From NCBI GenBank assembly GCA_903828595.1, contig CAIKMS010000023.1, positions 1-64,000 of the forward strand: a stretch of 64,000 bases of DNA, in the 5' to 3' direction. Positions 16,996 through 26,776 of this stretch are shown here, piece by piece. The DNA is from an uncultured Pseudomonadota bacterium (GTDB lineage: Bacteria; Pseudomonadota; Gammaproteobacteria; Steroidobacterales; Steroidobacteraceae). The position numbers and the translations under genes are program-made. Under the pieces are notes generated by a model, which was not told where the DNA came from, ran no database searches, and saw nothing but the letters and a program-made list of their open reading frames with translations. Position 1 is the stretch's first letter. Every line of letters starts with the position of its first letter.

Positions 16996-17690
16996 AAGCG
17001 CAGTCCGGCCAGACGGTTAGCTTCAGTTCGGCCTGTGCGACCCTTGCGCTACGAGACGTCAGGCTTGCGGTGCGACGATTAGGTCAGGTAGTCCAACCGG
17101 TGGTGTTTTTTTTAATGGTAACGACCTTGTTTCCACTGGCATTAAATCCCCAGCCGTCGTTGATGCGGGAAATCGCTCCGGGCGTGCTGTGGGTGGCTGC
17201 ACTGTTGGCTTCAATGCTGGCTCTTGACTCGTTTTTCAGGTCTGATTTTGACGATGGTACGTTGGAGCAACTGGTTATCTGTGGGCAACCACTCAGTGCG
17301 TTGGTCGCCAGTCGCATGCTGGTTCATTGGTTGATCATCGGGATGCCGTTAGTGCTGGCATCACCGTTGGTCGCGCTAGCGCTGTACGTGCCTTTGGCGG
17401 CGGTTCCGAGCTTGATGCTTTCATTGCTTTTAGGTACCGGCGTACTGATGTTCGTCGGTGCGATTGGCGCCGCGTTAACGCTAGCCTCGCGCCGGGGTGG
17501 AGTTTTGTTATCACTGTTGATCTTGCCGTTGGTGATGCCGGCCTTAATTTTTGGCGCACGTTCAACCGATCTGGTTATCCATGGCGAACCTGCGGGTGGC
17601 GGCATCTGGTTGTTGGCGGCGATGTTGGTGCTCTCGCTGACCTTTGCGCCGCTGGCAGCAGCGGCAGCTATCCGTATCTGCTTGGAGTGA
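16992..17690 (+). CDS. ccmB: Heme exporter membrane protein CcmB
   Basis: Integral membrane protein of 232 residues with six predicted helices. It begins with the family pattern ALRDVRLAVRR before the first helix and has the FRSDFDDGTLEQL segment after the second. It is the permease partner of CcmA in the CcmABCD complex. Length and order are normal. The start GTG 16992 overlaps the ccmA stop; ccmC follows after three bases. Confidence 0.95.
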   Translation: MKAQSGQTVSFSSACATLALRDVRLAVRRLGQVVQPVVFFLMVTTLFPLALNPQPSLMREIAPGVLWVAALLASMLALDSFFRSDFDDGTLEQLVICGQPLSALVASRMLVHWLIIGMPLVLASPLVALALYVPLAAVPSLMLSLLLGTGVLMFVGAIGAALTLASRRGGVLLSLLILPLVMPALIFGARSTDLVIHGEPAGGGIWLLAAMLVLSLTFAPLAAAAAIRICLE

Positions 17691-17693
17691 TTC

Positions 17694-18437
17694 GTGACTG
17701 ATTGGACATGGTTTCATCGCTTGGCCTCACCACCGTACGTTTATCGCACGGCCGCGCGCTTGCAGACATGGTTTACGGCGTTGGCCGGTCTTTTGGTGGG
17801 TTATGGATTATTCGCCGGGCTTTTTGTGGCGCCGCCCGATTATCAGCAGGGCGATGCCTTTCGAATTATCTACATCCATGCGCCCAGCGCGTGGCTGTCG
17901 ATGATGTGTTATTCAACGATGGCAATAGCCGCCGGCGTAGGCCTGATCTGGCGCATGAAGATTGCTCATGCCGTTGCGGCGGCCAGTGCGCCTATCGGCG
18001 CCAGTTTTACGTTTCTTGCGCTGCTGACCGGGTCTTTGTGGGGACGACCCATGTGGGGTACGTGGTGGGTCTGGGATGCCCGCTTAACGTCCGAGCTGAT
18101 TTTGTTGTTTTTGTATTTAGGCTACATGGCGCTACGCACTTCTTTTGATGACCGTACTCGAGCCGATCGGGCCAGTGCGGTGCTAGCGATAGTCGGTGTG
18201 ATAAACCTGCCGATCATTCATTTTTCGGTCTACTGGTGGAACTCACTGCATCAAGGTTCAACAGTGATGAAGTTTGATAAACCCTCAATGCCTGCTTCAA
18301 TGCTGTGGCCATTGTTAGCTTGCCTGTTGGGGTTTAGCTTTTTGTATGCGGCTTTGTTGTGCGTACGACTGCGTGCGGAGATTTTGCTACGCGAACGTAA
18401 TGCCTCGTGGCTGGCTGGTGTGGTGGAGTTACGATGA
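17694..18437 (+). CDS. ccmC: Heme lyase/exporter protein CcmC
   Basis: Membrane protein of 247 residues, six helices, with the periplasmic tryptophan-rich heme-handling motif WGTWWVWDARLTSELIL near residue 122. Conserved His residues in the neighbouring loops (IIYIHAPSAW and INLPIIHFSVYWW) serve as heme ligands in this family. CcmC transfers heme to CcmE. GTG start. The stop overlaps the ATG of ccmD (ATGA). Confidence 0.96.
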   Translation: MTDWTWFHRLASPPYVYRTAARLQTWFTALAGLLVGYGLFAGLFVAPPDYQQGDAFRIIYIHAPSAWLSMMCYSTMAIAAGVGLIWRMKIAHAVAAASAPIGASFTFLALLTGSLWGRPMWGTWWVWDARLTSELILLFLYLGYMALRTSFDDRTRADRASAVLAIVGVINLPIIHFSVYWWNSLHQGSTVMKFDKPSMPASMLWPLLACLLGFSFLYAALLCVRLRAEILLRERNASWLAGVVELR

Positions 18438-18631
18438 TGGGTCGCAGTTTTTCTGACGTTATTGCAATGGGCGGATATGCCGGATTCGTCTGGACCGCTT
18501 ATGGTGCTTGGTTGGTGGTTATTGTTTTAAATATCTTGGCCGCCCGAAAGGCTCATGCCGATGCTTTAAAACAGGTTCGTCGACGTTTGGCGATGCGTGA
18601 TCCTGCCAATGTTGAAGTGGATCGGTCATGA
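18434..18631 (+). CDS. ccmD: Heme exporter protein CcmD
   Basis: Small protein of 65 residues: short periplasmic N-terminus, one membrane helix (about 10-32, ending in [17 protein letters not shown]), then a charged cytoplasmic tail. Size, topology and position between ccmC and ccmE identify it, although CcmD is weakly conserved. It stabilises CcmE in the CcmABC complex. The start ATG 18434 overlaps the ccmC stop, and its own stop overlaps the ATG of ccmE. Confidence 0.92.
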   Translation: MMGRSFSDVIAMGGYAGFVWTAYGAWLVVIVLNILAARKAHADALKQVRRRLAMRDPANVEVDRS

Positions 18632-19068
18632 CGCCACGCCGTAAACGACTGATGCTCGTGGTGGGGATTTTGCTGGGTGTTAGTTTAGCGACCCTGTTTG
18701 CCACCCGCGCTTTGCGAGAAAACCTGTCGTATTTTTACGATCCGACTCAGGTCGCTCAAGGCGAAGCTCCGCGCGGCCGCAGCATTCGCGTGGGCGGTAT
18801 GGTCACCAAAGGCAGCGTTAAACGAGAGTCGGGGAGTTTGGAAGTCAAGTTTGACGTCACTGATTTTCGTCACACGGTGACCGTTAGTTATCGTGGGGTC
18901 CTGCCGGATTTGTTCCGCGAGGGACAGGGCATCATCGCTCACGGCCAGCTTGCGAGTGATCGGGTATTTGTTGCCGATGAAGTGTTAGCAAAGCACGATG
19001 AAAAATACATGCCGCCTGAAGTGAAGCAGTCGCTTAAAAAGCCAATGAATGAAGGAGCGACTCCATGA
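18628..19068 (+). CDS. ccmE: Heme chaperone CcmE
   Basis: Periplasmic heme chaperone of 146 residues: N-terminal membrane anchor (about 8-28), an OB-fold beta barrel, and the heme-binding motif [13 protein letters not shown] near the C-terminus. The His makes the covalent bond to heme vinyl and the Tyr is an axial ligand. It carries heme from CcmC to CcmF. ATGA overlaps join it to ccmD and to ccmF. Confidence 0.97.
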   Translation: MTPRRKRLMLVVGILLGVSLATLFATRALRENLSYFYDPTQVAQGEAPRGRSIRVGGMVTKGSVKRESGSLEVKFDVTDFRHTVTVSYRGVLPDLFREGQGIIAHGQLASDRVFVADEVLAKHDEKYMPPEVKQSLKKPMNEGATP

Positions 19069-21020
19069 TTCCTGAGATTGGGCATCTGGCTTTGATACTG
19101 GCGCTGGTAATGGCAGGCCTGCTGGTTTTTTTTGGTCTATTGGGGGCATGGCTTGAGAAAGTTACCTGGCTGGCGGTAGTGCCATTCGCGGTGGCCGGCC
19201 AATGGATCTTTGTGGCGACGGGCTTTGGCTGTTTGACCTATGCCTTCGTAGTTCACGACTTTTCCGTGGCCTATGTTGCGGATAACTCCAATTTGCAACT
19301 GCCGCTTTTGTACCGAATTGCGGGCGTCTGGGGTGCTCATGAGGGCTCGTTGCTGCTGTGGATTCTGATTCTGGCGACGTGGACGCTGGCCGTTTCTCGG
19401 TTGTCGGGCGGCTTGCCGGATCGGTTTAGGGCGCGAGTGCTAGGCGTGTTGGGCTTAATTGGCTTTTCTTTTCTGAGCTTTTTATTGTCTACCTCGAGCC
19501 CGTTCTTGCGACGCGTGCCGGTGCCTGACGGGGCGGACTTGAATCCACTGCTGCAGGATCCGGCGCTGGCGATACACCCGCCGATGCTATATGCCGGATA
19601 CGTCGGCACTTCCGTGGCCTTTGCTTTTGCGGTGGCCGCAATGCTGGAGGGTCGGCTTGACGCTTCATGGGCGCGCTGGACTCGGCCTTGGACCACCATT
19701 GCTTGGGTGTTTTTAACCTGTGGGATCGCGCTGGGAAGCTGGTGGGCTTACTACGTGCTGGGTTGGGGCGGCTGGTGGTTTTGGGATGCGGTGGAAAATG
19801 CCTCGTTTATGCCTTGGCTGGCTTCAACCGCGCTCATTCACTCTCTGGCAGTGACTGAAAAGCGTGGATTGTTTAAGAGTTGGACACTGCTGCTGGCAGT
19901 GTCAGCCTTCTCTTTAAGCTTGTTGGGCACGTTTTTAGTCAGATCGGGTGTGGTTGTCTCCGTGCATGCTTTCGCCTCCGATCCTTCCAGAGGCATATTC
20001 ATCCTGGCATTGCTCGGGTTTTTTATCTTAGGCTCGCTGTTGCTCTACGCGTGGCGCGCGCCCACCTTAGGCTCCGAGGGTGGCTTTGCGTTGGTCTCGC
20101 GCGAGTCTTTTTTGCTGATGAATAACGCGTTATTACTGGCCTCAGCGGGTGTGGTGTTGCTGGGCACATTGATGCCGATGTTCATGGATGCTTTTTCGTT
20201 AGGAAAGATTTCGGTAGGCCCACCGTTTTATAACGTGGCATTTTTGGTACCGACTTTGCCGCTGATTCTGCTGGTAGGCGTGGGTATGCATGCGTCGTGG
20301 AAGCAGGCTCATTTGCAGCGAGTGGGTATGCGCTTGGCGGTTTTTTTCGCCGTGGCGGCCGTGTTGTCGGTTGCGGCCCTGGCCGTTGCATACGGTTCGT
20401 TTTCCGTGATGACTTTATTAGGCTGTGCGTTGGGCTTATTCATTGTGGTCTCCAGCTTGAGCGTGCCCTGGAAAAAAATACGCCATCGCGAGACTCTGTC
20501 TCGCTCCGTGCTGGGTATGTGTATCGCTCACATGGGCCTTGGCATCTTTGCTTTGGGTGTGACGGTTGCGCAATCCTATAAGATTGAGAAAGACATCTCG
20601 CTAGCTCCGGGTGAGTCCTACTTGCTGGCCGGCTATCGGTTTAGCTTTGAGTCTTTGCACGATGTTACGGGTGCCAATTGGGATGGAGTCGAAGCGAAGA
20701 TGGTGATCTCGGCCGCTGATCGGCGGGTCGCTGTTTTGTATCCGCAAAAGCGTGTTTACCGTGTTCAGCGAAATCCGATGACCCAGGCTGGCATCTCGGT
20801 CGGTCCAACCCGTGACCTGTTCGTTGCGTTGGGTGAGCAGTTGGGTGAAGAGCGCTGGAGTATGCGTTTGCAGTACAAGCCCTTCATCCGCTTTATTTGG
20901 ATTGGTGCGTTGGCGATGGCCATTGGTGGCCTGATCAGCGTAACGGATCGACGCTACCGCCGTCCTGCTGCCAAAAATCCCGGCCTGCCGGGTGGTTTAG
21001 GAGTGGCACATGACAACTGA
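19065..21020 (+). CDS. ccmF: Cytochrome c heme lyase CcmF
   Basis: Large membrane protein of 651 residues with about fifteen helices. The heme-handling motif reads [18 protein letters not shown] near residue 233, and conserved His residues (for example [16 protein letters not shown]) match the family. CcmF receives heme from CcmE and ligates it to apocytochrome with CcmH and CcmI. Length is normal. The downstream ccmG start lies 11 bases inside this gene. Confidence 0.97.
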   Translation: MIPEIGHLALILALVMAGLLVFFGLLGAWLEKVTWLAVVPFAVAGQWIFVATGFGCLTYAFVVHDFSVAYVADNSNLQLPLLYRIAGVWGAHEGSLLLWILILATWTLAVSRLSGGLPDRFRARVLGVLGLIGFSFLSFLLSTSSPFLRRVPVPDGADLNPLLQDPALAIHPPMLYAGYVGTSVAFAFAVAAMLEGRLDASWARWTRPWTTIAWVFLTCGIALGSWWAYYVLGWGGWWFWDAVENASFMPWLASTALIHSLAVTEKRGLFKSWTLLLAVSAFSLSLLGTFLVRSGVVVSVHAFASDPSRGIFILALLGFFILGSLLLYAWRAPTLGSEGGFALVSRESFLLMNNALLLASAGVVLLGTLMPMFMDAFSLGKISVGPPFYNVAFLVPTLPLILLVGVGMHASWKQAHLQRVGMRLAVFFAVAAVLSVAALAVAYGSFSVMTLLGCALGLFIVVSSLSVPWKKIRHRETLSRSVLGMCIAHMGLGIFALGVTVAQSYKIEKDISLAPGESYLLAGYRFSFESLHDVTGANWDGVEAKMVISAADRRVAVLYPQKRVYRVQRNPMTQAGISVGPTRDLFVALGEQLGEERWSMRLQYKPFIRFIWIGALAMAIGGLISVTDRRYRRPAAKNPGLPGGLGVAHDN

Positions 21021-21606
21021 GACCTCTCAATCCGGCTCGGGTCGCTTTAGCGCCTTTGTGCCCGTGCTGCTGTTTGCGGTTTTGTTGATCGTGTTCGCTA
21101 TTACGCTCATTAAAATTGGCAGTAATCGCTTGGATATTCGAGAGATCAAATCTCCCTTAATCGGTAAGCCGGTGCCGGCATTTGATTTGCCCTCATTGAA
21201 TCAGCCGGGTGCTCGTGTCAGTAACGCCGGCTTGTCAGGTCGAGCTTACGTGGTCAACGTCTGGGGAACCTGGTGTCCTGAATGTCGCGCAGAGCACGAG
21301 ACGCTACTGCGGATTGCCAAGGATGGCCAGGTATCACTGATTGGCATTGATTGGAGTGACGATGCGCAATTAGCGCAACGCTGGTTACAGCAATTAGGTA
21401 ACCCCTACGAGCAGGTGGCGAGCGATGTCGAGGGTCAGGCGGCGGTGGATTTTGGTGTCTATGGTGCTCCTGAGACATTTTTGGTCAGTGCCGACGGCGT
21501 TGTGCTTCATAAGCACCTGGGCGCGCTGAGTTGGGAGGATTGGCAGAAGGAATTTGTTCCTTTGATGGTGGCAGCAGCTAAGCCTGTCGCGGGATCGTCA
21601 TTATGA
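21010..21606 (+). CDS. ccmG: Thiol:disulfide interchange protein CcmG/DsbE
   Basis: Membrane-anchored periplasmic thioredoxin of 198 residues. It has one N-terminal helix (about 15-36) then a thioredoxin fold with the redox pair in WGTWCPECRAEH and a cis-Pro region in GVYGAPETFLV. It keeps apocytochrome or CcmH thiols reduced before heme attachment. It overlaps ccmF and ccmH. Its own electrons normally come from DsbD or CcdA; the DipZ-like gene at 6064 is a candidate donor in this genome. Confidence 0.96.
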   Translation: MTTETSQSGSGRFSAFVPVLLFAVLLIVFAITLIKIGSNRLDIREIKSPLIGKPVPAFDLPSLNQPGARVSNAGLSGRAYVVNVWGTWCPECRAEHETLLRIAKDGQVSLIGIDWSDDAQLAQRWLQQLGNPYEQVASDVEGQAAVDFGVYGAPETFLVSADGVVLHKHLGALSWEDWQKEFVPLMVAAAKPVAGSSL

Positions 21607-22055
21607 AGTTGCGTTACGGTTGGCTGCTGGTAATCGCCAGCCTTTGGTTCTCCTTAGCTAGTGCGGTAGATACTCAGGAGGCCTTTACGGATCCGGTGAA
21701 ACAAGCCCGTTACGAGGCTATGACCCATGAGTTGCGCTGTCCGAAGTGTCAGAACAATTCCATCGCCGATTCTGACGCCGGTATCGCGTCGAACTTGCGT
21801 GTTCAACTCAAAGCGCTCATTGCGGCCGGTAAAAGTGACGAAGAAATCCGCGCCTACATGACGGCTCGCTATTCTGACTTTGTTTTGTATAACCCTCCCG
21901 TGACACCGAGAACCTACCTGCTTTGGGCGTCGCCACTATTGTTAGTGTTAGGTGGCTTAGGCCTTGCGGCCCGATCGATAGTCAAACGCGCGCGCATGAT
22001 CGATGACGGTGAAGCTATTGAGGATTCCGATTCAGCAACGGAGCAGGGCTCGTGA
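21603..22055 (+). CDS. ccmH: Cytochrome c maturation protein CcmH
   Basis: Protein of 150 residues with a signal sequence, a short three-helix domain with the redox motif LRCPKCQNNSIADSDA near residue 40, and a membrane helix at about 103-122. It corresponds to the short, single-domain CcmH (CcmL type). The TPR part, fused to CcmH in E. coli, is encoded separately as ccmI. It binds apocytochrome thiols for heme ligation. Overlaps of four bases with ccmG and ccmI. Confidence 0.96.
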   Translation: MKLRYGWLLVIASLWFSLASAVDTQEAFTDPVKQARYEAMTHELRCPKCQNNSIADSDAGIASNLRVQLKALIAAGKSDEEIRAYMTARYSDFVLYNPPVTPRTYLLWASPLLLVLGGLGLAARSIVKRARMIDDGEAIEDSDSATEQGS

Positions 22056-23143
22056 CGTTATTTCTTCTTATTGCTGCGGCCTTGGTCGGACTGGCCGTTT
22101 TGCTGCTGACCTGGCCGTTGTTGCAGACCCCTAGCGGGGTAAAGCCTGCGCTGTGGAGTGCGCTAGCGATTGGATTTTTGCTTCCCGTGGGAGCAGGGCT
22201 CCTTTACTACCGATTGAGCAATTACGACTGGACTCAATCCGATCTTGAGGCTGGCGCGGGTGTACCCTCGAGCGTTGAGGAAATGGTCGATCGTTTAGAA
22301 AAACGAATGGCCGAAAATCCGACGGATCCGGTCGGTTTTGCCATGCTGGGACGTTCCCAGTTAACGCTAAAGAACTACCCTAAAGCGGTTGCGGCTTTTG
22401 AGAAAGCCTATGCGTTGACGCAGGGTAAGGACGCTGAAATTGACGCCCGATTGGCCGAAGCTCTGGCGATGGCAGATCCGCAGTCCTTAAGTGTGCGCGG
22501 TGCTCAATTGCTCAGTGAGGCCCTTAAGGCCGATCCCAATAACCCACGAGCGTTGTGGTATGGCGGTGTGGTGGCGTTTAGTCAGGGAGATAAAAGCCTT
22601 GCTCGCACTCGTTGGATGACGCTGCTGGAATTGCACCCGCCGGCGGACGTGGTTGCGGTGTTAGTCAAGCAAATCCGGCAAATTGATGCGCAGTTAGGCA
22701 GCCCTGCTGATCCGCGATTGGCCGCTTTGGAAAGCAATCAGCAGGCAGCCTCTGAGGCTAGTGCAGATACGTCGAGTGCCAGTGCGACACAGGACGGCGT
22801 GCGAGTGAGGGTGCGTGTGAGCGTAGCGGATAAACTCTCCGACAGACTCAAAGGACCCGGCACGCTGTTTGTCTTCGCCCAAGATCCACAGTCTCCAGGT
22901 CCGCCGCTGGCGGTTAAAAGGTTTCCTGCAGGCACGCCGCTACCGTTGGACGTGGATCTGTCTGCAGCCGACGCCATGATCCCCAGTCGCAGTTTGGCGC
23001 AAGTGACGCAAGCTAAAATCGTGGCGCGTTTTAGTGTTAGCGGGCAACCCATTGCACAGCATGGCGATGTCTATGGAGAGTTGAGCTACCCGACTAACCG
23101 CACAGATCGCGCCAGCTTGGTGCTAGACCAGTTGGTTCCTTAA
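22052..23143 (+). CDS. ccmI: Cytochrome c biogenesis protein CcmI
   Basis: Protein of 363 residues. Two membrane helices at the N-terminus (about 1-20 and 33-51) flank a cytoplasmic loop. A periplasmic TPR region follows (about 85-215) and a C-terminal beta-rich domain (about 250-360) with a low-complexity Ser/Ala linker between. CcmI is the apocytochrome chaperone that hands substrates to CcmFH. The GTG start overlaps the ccmH stop. It is the last ccm gene; the next gene starts 42 bases later and could be read through. Confidence 0.93.
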   Translation: MTLFLLIAAALVGLAVLLLTWPLLQTPSGVKPALWSALAIGFLLPVGAGLLYYRLSNYDWTQSDLEAGAGVPSSVEEMVDRLEKRMAENPTDPVGFAMLGRSQLTLKNYPKAVAAFEKAYALTQGKDAEIDARLAEALAMADPQSLSVRGAQLLSEALKADPNNPRALWYGGVVAFSQGDKSLARTRWMTLLELHPPADVVAVLVKQIRQIDAQLGSPADPRLAALESNQQAASEASADTSSASATQDGVRVRVRVSVADKLSDRLKGPGTLFVFAQDPQSPGPPLAVKRFPAGTPLPLDVDLSAADAMIPSRSLAQVTQAKIVARFSVSGQPIAQHGDVYGELSYPTNRTDRASLVLDQLVP

Positions 23144-23184
23144 GGCCCGGTGGCATGGCGCTGGCAAGGTTAGGTTAAAGGACT

Positions 23185-24441
23185 ATGCGGTCGCGGGTAG
23201 GGTCTATAGGGGTTGGCGAATGGCGCCCCTTGCTTTGTTCATTTTTTGCTTTCTTGTTGTTGCTGGCCAGTTATTACCTACTGCGGCCGGTGCGTGATGC
23301 CCTAGCTGTTAATTTGGGCTCTGACTCTATTAAGTATTTAAGCAGCGCCGTCTTTTTTGTGATGCTGCTGTTAATTCCTATCTTTGGCTGGTGCGTGGCG
23401 CGAGTCTCTGGCGGACTTTTAGTGCCTGGGACGTACGCGTTTTTTATCATTAACCTTGGCATCTTTGCGATGGGATTTTCTCATACGCGCGGCGACGGCA
23501 ATCCGGACCCACTCTGGGCTGCGGCTTTTTACGTATGGGTCACCGTCTTTAATCTGTTTGCGGTCTCTGTTTTTTGGAGCCGAATGGCAGAGTTGTGGAG
23601 CGAGTCGCAAGGACGGCGTTTTTTTGGCTTCGTCAGTGCCGGTGGCAGTTTAGGTGGCCTGGTGGGACCATTGCTAGCGCGTAACCTCGCTTCAATGTTA
23701 TCGCTAAGTCATCTGGTTTGGATCAGTGCGCTGCTCTTGACCGGTTCGGCAATCTTGCTGTTCTCACTGGCTAAAGATGATAAGACCAAGGCTTTGGCTG
23801 TTGTGCAACCTCAACGTAGCCAGCCAAGCGCGCTGCGCGGATTGTCCTGCATTGTGAGATCTCCCTTTTTGTTGGGTGTCGCCGGACTGGTTTGTTTAGG
23901 GTCGTTTTTAGGGATGGTTGTTTATATCGAGATGGCGCGTTTGGTCGGGCTAACCTTTGAAAATGCCGCGCAAAGAACAGCTTTTTATGCCAGCAGAGAT
24001 CTTTGGGTGAACGCAGTTTCTTTTGTTCTCCAGTTGGTCCTAGTCGGGCAAGTCACCAAGCGATTAGGGGTGGGTGCCGCTTTGTGGCTGAGCGCGATGA
24101 TTGCTTTAGTGTGCTTTGTGAGCGTAGGCCTAAGCCCGACGTTATTGACGCTGACGGTAGCTAGCGTTGTCCTGCGTTGCTCGGAGTTTGGGCTAGCCAA
24201 GCCGGCACGCGACATGTTGTATACGGTCTTGCCGAGTGAAGAAAAGTATCAATCTAAGAACATCATAGATACGGCCATTGCGCGAGGTTCTGACATGACG
24301 TCCGGCTGGATTCAGTCGCTTATTGGGCGACTGGGTATGGGGCTGGCCGCGTGGGGCTGGTTGGCTGCGTTGATCGCCGCCACTCTGGGCGGGCTGGCGC
24401 TGACGGTAGGCCGCGGCTACCGCGCCCGCGGTGGGCGTTAG
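23185..24441 (+). CDS. MFS-like transporter, nucleotide (NTT/AmpG-like) family
   Basis: Membrane protein of 418 residues with about twelve helices. The N-terminal SYYLLRPVRDALAVNLG, GRRFFGFVSAGGSLGGLVG in the middle, and SEFGLAKPARDMLYTVLPS in the second half are the pattern I know from the group of bacterial MFS proteins related to plastid/Rickettsia ATP-ADP carriers. Substrate cannot be assigned; most free-living bacterial members are uncharacterised. It may be cotranscribed with ccm. It is convergent with the SulP gene, and the two stop codons overlap (TTAG at 24438-24441). Confidence 0.82.
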   Translation: MRSRVGSIGVGEWRPLLCSFFAFLLLLASYYLLRPVRDALAVNLGSDSIKYLSSAVFFVMLLLIPIFGWCVARVSGGLLVPGTYAFFIINLGIFAMGFSHTRGDGNPDPLWAAAFYVWVTVFNLFAVSVFWSRMAELWSESQGRRFFGFVSAGGSLGGLVGPLLARNLASMLSLSHLVWISALLLTGSAILLFSLAKDDKTKALAVVQPQRSQPSALRGLSCIVRSPFLLGVAGLVCLGSFLGMVVYIEMARLVGLTFENAAQRTAFYASRDLWVNAVSFVLQLVLVGQVTKRLGVGAALWLSAMIALVCFVSVGLSPTLLTLTVASVVLRCSEFGLAKPARDMLYTVLPSEEKYQSKNIIDTAIARGSDMTSGWIQSLIGRLGMGLAAWGWLAALIAATLGGLALTVGRGYRARGGR

Positions 24442-26114
24442 CTTGAGTTCTGTGGACGGTGGGTGGCTCGAATCAGGGCCTGGGCTAAGCCCGATGTATT
24501 GTTATTAGGGCCGACAAGTTCCAGGACGCCTGAGTGTTGTAACTTTTGCAATACCCGTGGGTTGGCCTCACAGAGTATGACGATTACCTGACGCCGCTGC
24601 AGCGCTTCGATGGTCTGTATCAAGGCGGTTAATCCGGTGAGATCCATAAAAGGTACGGCTTTAAGCCGAATGATCAGGTGGTGCGGATCAGACTGCGCGT
24701 TGGCCAGGGCGTTCTCGAAGGCTTGCGCGGCGGCAAAAAACAGCGGGCCCTGTACTGAATAAACTACCGTGTCGGGGCTAAGGCGGGTTAATCCGGCGGC
24801 CTTTAACTCGGCGGTCATATCCTCAAGTGGAGTCTGGATCACTTCGACCGTTGAAGCCATGCGGCGCATAAACTGCAGCGTCGCTAAAATCACTCCGATG
24901 TTCACCGCGACAACGATGTCAGCAAACACGGTTAATAAAAAGGTAACTAAAAGGATTACGCGATCGGCGTTGGGGGCACCACGGGCGGTTTTTACGCAGG
25001 TTTGCACATCACTCATGTTCCAGGCGACGACGAGTAAGATGGCCGCCAGTGCGGCTAAAGGGACATGGCGGGCCAGCGGTGCGCAGAACAGTAAGACGAG
25101 TATAAGAACGAGGCAGTGAACCAGACCCGAGAGTGGGCCGGTAGCTCCGTTTCGAATATTGGTTGCCGTACGGGCGAGGGCACCCGTTGAGGCAAAGCCA
25201 CCCAAGAAGGGTGCGCACAGATTAGCCAAGCCCTGGCCAATGAGTTCCTGATTGGAGTTGTGCCGAGTTCCGGTCATGCCATCGGCGACAACGGCCGACA
25301 GCAGGGACTCTATGGCGCCTAGCATCGCAATGGTAAATGCCGGACCGATCAATTCTATGCATTGGCCCGGGCTAGTCATGGGCCAATGCACAGCTGGTAA
25401 TCCGCTGGGTAGTCCGCCATACGCTACGCCAATGGTGCGAATGGAAGGGAATTGCCACAAAGTCTGACACACCGTAGCAAACACCAAGGCGCTCAGCGGT
25501 CCGGGGATACGGCGCAGGAAACTTATCCGCGCGCTTCCTGCAACGATCAGGAGTGATACCAGGGCTAATACGGTTGTAGGCAGATCCAGCGATGGCAAGG
25601 TGGCCAGCAAGTGCAAGAGCTTTCCCACAACATGCGGGTCGGCGTTGTCAGGCAGCCCGAAAAACTCGCCACCTTGACCAACCGCAATGACCACGGCAAC
25701 GCCGGCGGTAAAACCCAGGATGACCGGTTGCGGGATGAAGCGAATAATCCCGCCCAATCGCGCCACGCCTAAACTGATTAAAATAAGGCCCGCCATCAGG
25801 GTGGCAACTTGCAGTCCCTCGATGCCGTAGTGACGGGTAATGCTCGATAAAACCACAATAAAGGCGCCGGTGGGGCCCGCGATTTGCCATCGGCTCCCAC
25901 CCAACGTGGAGACGATAAGCGCCGCTATGATCGCCGTGTAGATACCTTGCTCGGGTCTGGCACCGCTGGCAATCGCAAACGCCATCGCTAGCGGCAGTGC
26001 AACAATGCCCACCACCAGACCTGACAGCGCATTGGCCAGCCATTGATTCGGATGGAGATACCCGTTTCGGTAGGCTGTAATCAGCGCCGTCTGGTTTAAA
26101 TTGATAAAGCGCAC
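24438..26114 (-). CDS. SulP family anion transporter with STAS domain
   Basis: Protein of 558 residues. About fourteen helices form the SulP/SLC26 transport domain, with the family motif GLANLCAPFLGGFASTGALARTATN split over residues near 290-315. A C-terminal STAS domain (about 440-550) follows. The family moves sulfate, bicarbonate or dicarboxylates; the substrate here is not evident and no carbonic anhydrase is adjacent. The start is ATG 26114, with the promoter in the 175-bp divergent gap to the cupin gene. Its last base triplet shares bases with the stop of the convergent transporter. Confidence 0.92.
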   Translation of the reverse strand: MRFINLNQTALITAYRNGYLHPNQWLANALSGLVVGIVALPLAMAFAIASGARPEQGIYTAIIAALIVSTLGGSRWQIAGPTGAFIVVLSSITRHYGIEGLQVATLMAGLILISLGVARLGGIIRFIPQPVILGFTAGVAVVIAVGQGGEFFGLPDNADPHVVGKLLHLLATLPSLDLPTTVLALVSLLIVAGSARISFLRRIPGPLSALVFATVCQTLWQFPSIRTIGVAYGGLPSGLPAVHWPMTSPGQCIELIGPAFTIAMLGAIESLLSAVVADGMTGTRHNSNQELIGQGLANLCAPFLGGFASTGALARTATNIRNGATGPLSGLVHCLVLILVLLFCAPLARHVPLAALAAILLVVAWNMSDVQTCVKTARGAPNADRVILLVTFLLTVFADIVVAVNIGVILATLQFMRRMASTVEVIQTPLEDMTAELKAAGLTRLSPDTVVYSVQGPLFFAAAQAFENALANAQSDPHHLIIRLKAVPFMDLTGLTALIQTIEALQRRQVIVILCEANPRVLQKLQHSGVLELVGPNNNTSGLAQALIRATHRPQNSS

Positions 26115-26290
26115 GGCAGCCAGTATACGGTGCAGTTGGCGACCGGCCAGTCGTGGATTTCCACTGCGTTGGGCGTCAAGAGCCTTGCTGTTGCTACGAG
26201 CGTGCCACGGGCAGGCACCGTGGATAGCCCCGGTCTGTGAAGCTCGCCGGATTCCAGTTATGCTCTGGGCGGTTTTAACCGGGGAGTACG

Positions 26291-26707
26291 ATGATGAGCG
26301 TTATTGAAAAAGGTGAGTCGTTGACTACGGGCAGCGCGGCGGCGGGTAAGGCTGTGCATTATCGATGGCATGATTTGGTAGCCGAGCCTATGAAGGGCAC
26401 GATTACTCGCAAGCTGATCACCTCAGAGCGCATGATGATTGCGCATGTATTTTTGAAAAAGGGCGATGACGTCCCGTTGCACTCGCACGAGAACGAGCAG
26501 ATCACCTACATCCTAAGCGGCTCCCTGCACTTTTGGTTAGGTGCCAACGGTGAGGAGGAAGTGGTGGTTAATGAGGGTGAGGTGCTGGTCATCCCATCTA
26601 ACCTGCCGCATCGGGCTTTGGCACTCGAAGATACGTTGGATTTAGATGTCTTTAATCCACCGCGTCAGGACTGGATTAACGGTACGGATGCCTACTTACG
26701 TCGCTGA
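26291..26707 (+). CDS. Small cupin-domain protein
   Basis: Protein of 138 residues with a single cupin barrel. The first motif has HSHENEQITYILSG (two His and a Glu as metal ligands) and the second has PSNLPHRALA with the last His. Such one-domain cupins bind a divalent metal and act as isomerases, dioxygenases or sensors; no substrate can be assigned. Two tandem ATG codons at 26291 and 26294 could both serve as start. It lies 69 bp before the aminotransferase gene and may be cotranscribed. Confidence 0.88.
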   Translation: MMSVIEKGESLTTGSAAAGKAVHYRWHDLVAEPMKGTITRKLITSERMMIAHVFLKKGDDVPLHSHENEQITYILSGSLHFWLGANGEEEVVVNEGEVLVIPSNLPHRALALEDTLDLDVFNPPRQDWINGTDAYLRR

Positions 26708-26776
26708 AATAGTGGCTTGAGGATGGGTTGAGCCATTGTCTTGATGCGTTTCATCTGAAAAAAGGTAGGAACACGA

